Shown piece after piece: positions 62,054 to 64,000 of a stretch of DNA of 64,000 nucleotides (its first letter is position 1; each line of letters begins with the position of its first letter). The position numbers were made by a program, and so were the translations under genes. The stretch comes from Citrobacter koseri ATCC BAA-895. Its GTDB lineage: Bacteria; Pseudomonadota; Gammaproteobacteria; Enterobacterales; Enterobacteriaceae. The notes below the pieces were generated by a model. It searched no databases. It worked only from the letters and a program-made list of their open reading frames with translations, and was not told the DNA's origin. The stretch spans positions 930,001 through 994,000 of the forward strand of contig NC_009792.1 in NCBI RefSeq assembly GCF_000018045.1. Reading direction: 5' to 3'.

Positions 62054-63424
62054 TCACACCGTCGGGAAAATCAGTTCCAGCGCCTGGAGAGAATCTTCCC
62101 AGTCGGCTCGTTCGAAAATACCTTGTTGCAAAAACGCCTCCAGCTGCGGCCACAGCGCGATGGCTTTATCCAGCATGGGATCGCTGCCTTTGGCATACGC
62201 GCCGACGCTCACCAAATCGCGGTTACGCTGGAAACTGGACAGCAACTGTTTGAAATTCCGTACGCGTGCATAGTGTTGCTCGGTGATCAGCGACGTCATT
62301 GCACGGCTGATCGACGCTTCAATATCAATGGCCGGGTAGTGACCGGCTTCGGCCAGACGACGGGATAACACAATGTGTCCATCCAGGATCGCACGCGCCG
62401 AGTCGGCGATTGGGTCCTGCTGATCGTCGCCTTCGGTCAATACCGTATAAAACGCGGTGATGGAGCCGCCGCCGTGAATGCCGTTCCCCGCACGTTCCAC
62501 CAGCGCAGGTAATTTTGCGAAGACCGAAGGCGGATACCCTTTGGTTGCAGGCGGTTCGCCGATCGCCAGCGCAATCTCACGCTGCGCCATCGCGTAGCGG
62601 GTCAGGGAGTCCATGATCAGCAGTACGTGCTGCCCGCGATCGCGGAAATCCTCGGCAATACGCGTGGCATAGGCCGCTCCCTGCATTCGCAGCAGTGGCG
62701 AGACGTCCGCAGGCGCGGCAATCACCACCGAACGCGCGCGCCCGTCAGCGCCCAGAATGTTTTCGATAAAATCTTTAACTTCGCGGCCACGTTCGCCAAT
62801 CAGTCCGACGACGATAACGTCCGCGCGGGTATAGCGCGCCATCATGCCGAGCAGAACGCTTTTACCCACGCCGGAACCGGCAAACAGCCCCATACGCTGT
62901 CCGCGTCCGACGGTAAGCAGCGCGTTGATGGGGCGGACGCCGGTATCCAGCACATGCTCAATAGGCGTTCGCTGCAAGGGGTTGAATGGCTGAGTGATTA
63001 ACGCGCCGGTTTCCGTGGTGTCTGGCGCGGGAAGACCATCCAGCGGCTTGCCGCCGCCGTCCAGCACGCGCCCCAGCAGGGCAGGGCCGAGCGGCAGCTG
63101 TTTTCCGCTTTGCAGACCTTCCCCGGCAATATTTTTTGCGTAAACGCGTGCGCCGGGAAGAATGCCTTCGACCTCTTCCAGCGGCATTAAAAACAGACGC
63201 TGGCCATTAAAGCCGACGACTTCGCTTTCCACTTCGCGTGTTTCCGTCCCGTCCTGCCGCTCAATGACGCAGGTCGCGCCGAGCGGCAGCTGCAAGCCGG
63301 TGGCTTCCAGCACCAGACCGGTGGCGCGGGTCAGCCTCCCGTAGCGACGCACCGCCGGGAGCTGCGCCATTTTGGCTTCGAAGTTATCCAGCGTATTCAG
63401 CCAGCGGGTCAGGCGCGTAGTCAT
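62054..63424 (-). CDS. fliI: Flagellar export ATPase FliI
   Basis: 456 aa from the ATG at 63424, whose A is shared with the fliH stop (TGATG). Walker A GLFAGSGVGKSVLLG and the F1-beta-like signature PPSVFAKLPALVERAGN are clear. It forms the hexameric ATPase of flagellar type III export. Confidence 0.97.
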   Translation of the reverse strand: MTTRLTRWLNTLDNFEAKMAQLPAVRRYGRLTRATGLVLEATGLQLPLGATCVIERQDGTETREVESEVVGFNGQRLFLMPLEEVEGILPGARVYAKNIAGEGLQSGKQLPLGPALLGRVLDGGGKPLDGLPAPDTTETGALITQPFNPLQRTPIEHVLDTGVRPINALLTVGRGQRMGLFAGSGVGKSVLLGMMARYTRADVIVVGLIGERGREVKDFIENILGADGRARSVVIAAPADVSPLLRMQGAAYATRIAEDFRDRGQHVLLIMDSLTRYAMAQREIALAIGEPPATKGYPPSVFAKLPALVERAGNGIHGGGSITAFYTVLTEGDDQQDPIADSARAILDGHIVLSRRLAEAGHYPAIDIEASISRAMTSLITEQHYARVRNFKQLLSSFQRNRDLVSVGAYAKGSDPMLDKAIALWPQLEAFLQQGIFERADWEDSLQALELIFPTV

Positions 63425-64000
63425 CAGACGACTCCGGGAGCCGCCAGGCGGCAGAGTTCTTGCCAACGCGTGGCGACGCTGGCGTCCAGATCGCCTTCAT
63501 CGGCGGACACTTTACAGCCGCCATGATGCAGCGTGGGATCGCCGCGCAAACGCCAGCCGTGCAGGCTGAGCGTGGCTCCGAGCATCTCTTCGACGCGCTG
63601 TAAATCATCCGGGTGAACGCGTAATTGCGGTTTCCCGCTGAACAACGGTTCCTGTTGCAACAATTGCTGGATCTGTTTAATGAGCGCGGAGTTGTCCACC
63701 GCTGGCGTCTGGCCGATCACCTGGCGAGCGGCTTCCAGCGCCATTTGCATCAGGCGCGAGGCAATCACGCTGTCCAGCGCGTCCAGCGTATTCTGAAACT
63801 CGCTGACCAGTTGCTGCATTCGGGCATTCAGCGGCGCCTGTTGAGCGCGCGCCTGCGTCTGGCCTTGCTCCAGCCCTTGCGCTAATCCTTCCTGATAGCC
63901 CTGTTCGTGGCCTTTCTGGCGACCTTCGGCGAGGCCCGCGTTATACCCTTGCTCGTGCGCCTGCATTTTCAGCTGCGCCAGTTGCTGCTCAAGCTGCTGT
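63424..64000 (-). CDS. fliH: Flagellar export regulator FliH, C-terminal part
   Basis: The frame stays open to the window edge, so the N-terminus is missing; about 190 residues are visible. They include the Gly-repeat helix (YNAGLAEGRQKGHEQGYQEG) with its GxxxG spacing, and the C-terminal FliI-binding domain. FliH holds FliI at the export gate and controls its ATPase. Confidence 0.96.
   Translation of the reverse strand, partial: QQLEQQLAQLKMQAHEQGYNAGLAEGRQKGHEQGYQEGLAQGLEQGQTQARAQQAPLNARMQQLVSEFQNTLDALDSVIASRLMQMALEAARQVIGQTPAVDNSALIKQIQQLLQQEPLFSGKPQLRVHPDDLQRVEEMLGATLSLHGWRLRGDPTLHHGGCKVSADEGDLDASVATRWQELCRLAAPGVV

Noticed and set aside
1..64000. Source is Salmonella enterica
   Set aside because: The fli genes are Salmonella-like, but nac and mrkABCDF-HIJ are present and FliK differs clearly; a Citrobacter-type genome fits better.
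1..64000. CRISPR arrays, rRNA genes, intact insertion sequences
   Set aside because: No regularly spaced repeats, no rRNA motifs and no transposase genes were seen on reading both strands.

Overview
The window is chromosomal DNA of a member of the Enterobacteriaceae close to Escherichia, Salmonella and Citrobacter. The right half keeps the familiar backbone order yedJ-dcm-vsr-yedA-yedI-yodC-dgcQ-dsrA-yodD-dsrB-rcsA-fliRQPONMLKJIH. The flagellar proteins look very like those of Salmonella, but nac and a complete type 3 fimbria (mrk) cluster are present, which argues against S. enterica. A Citrobacter species (C. koseri-like) fits best; this is inference from gene content, not proof.

Layout. 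(1) 1-23,770: the right part of a genomic island that ends with a P4-type integrase (22353-23609, minus) beside a tRNA-Asn. Its cargo is almost entirely a zinc-starvation programme: the end of a COG0523 GTPase metallochaperone, zinc-ligand-free paralogues of DksA, HemB and PyrC, FolE2, a gamma carbonic anhydrase, a QueD/PTPS-like protein, a cysteine-type DUF1460 amidase, a SitABCD-like Mn/Fe importer, a second threonyl-tRNA synthetase, an M14 peptidase, an unknown 111-aa protein, a FAD oxidoreductase, a small exported Cys4 protein, the zinc importer AztABCD and a PhoX-type phosphatase. Three clear Zur-like operators (GTTAT-N3-ATAAC) and an MntR-like box lie in front of these transcription units. 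(2) 23,771-27,337: backbone with two identical tRNA-Asn genes flanking nac and cbl, then mtfA and tRNA-Ser(CGA). (3) 27,947-35,733: mrkABCDF with the convergent regulators mrkJ, mrkI and mrkH (cyclic-di-GMP control of type 3 fimbriae). (4) 35,910-46,136: aerobactin synthesis and uptake, iucABCD-iutA, with divergent shiF and a siderophore-interacting reductase gene, controlled from a Fur box. (5) 46,201-47,382: an OmpC/OmpS1-type porin. (6) 47,791-64,000: backbone with DNA cytosine methylation and repair (dcm, vsr), c-di-GMP synthesis (dgcQ), the sRNA DsrA, the capsule regulator RcsA, and the flagellar fliH(partial)-fliR genes.

How it fits together. Under zinc limitation Zur would derepress AztABCD and the paralogues, so that essential steps (stringent control, haem, pyrimidine and folate synthesis, perhaps peptidoglycan turnover and Thr-tRNA charging) continue with proteins that need no zinc or compete better for metal, while the Sit-like importer brings in Mn or Fe for the replacements. 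Aerobactin adds iron capture; mrk and dgcQ connect to biofilm growth.

The best candidates for something undescribed are the small Zur-linked Cys4 secreted protein (15576-15830), the unknown 111-aa protein (13651-13986), the ThrRS paralogue whose proofreading residues are all replaced, and a pair of identical-geometry palindromes 31 bp apart in front of that ThrRS gene. No CRISPR array, rRNA or intact insertion sequence was seen.
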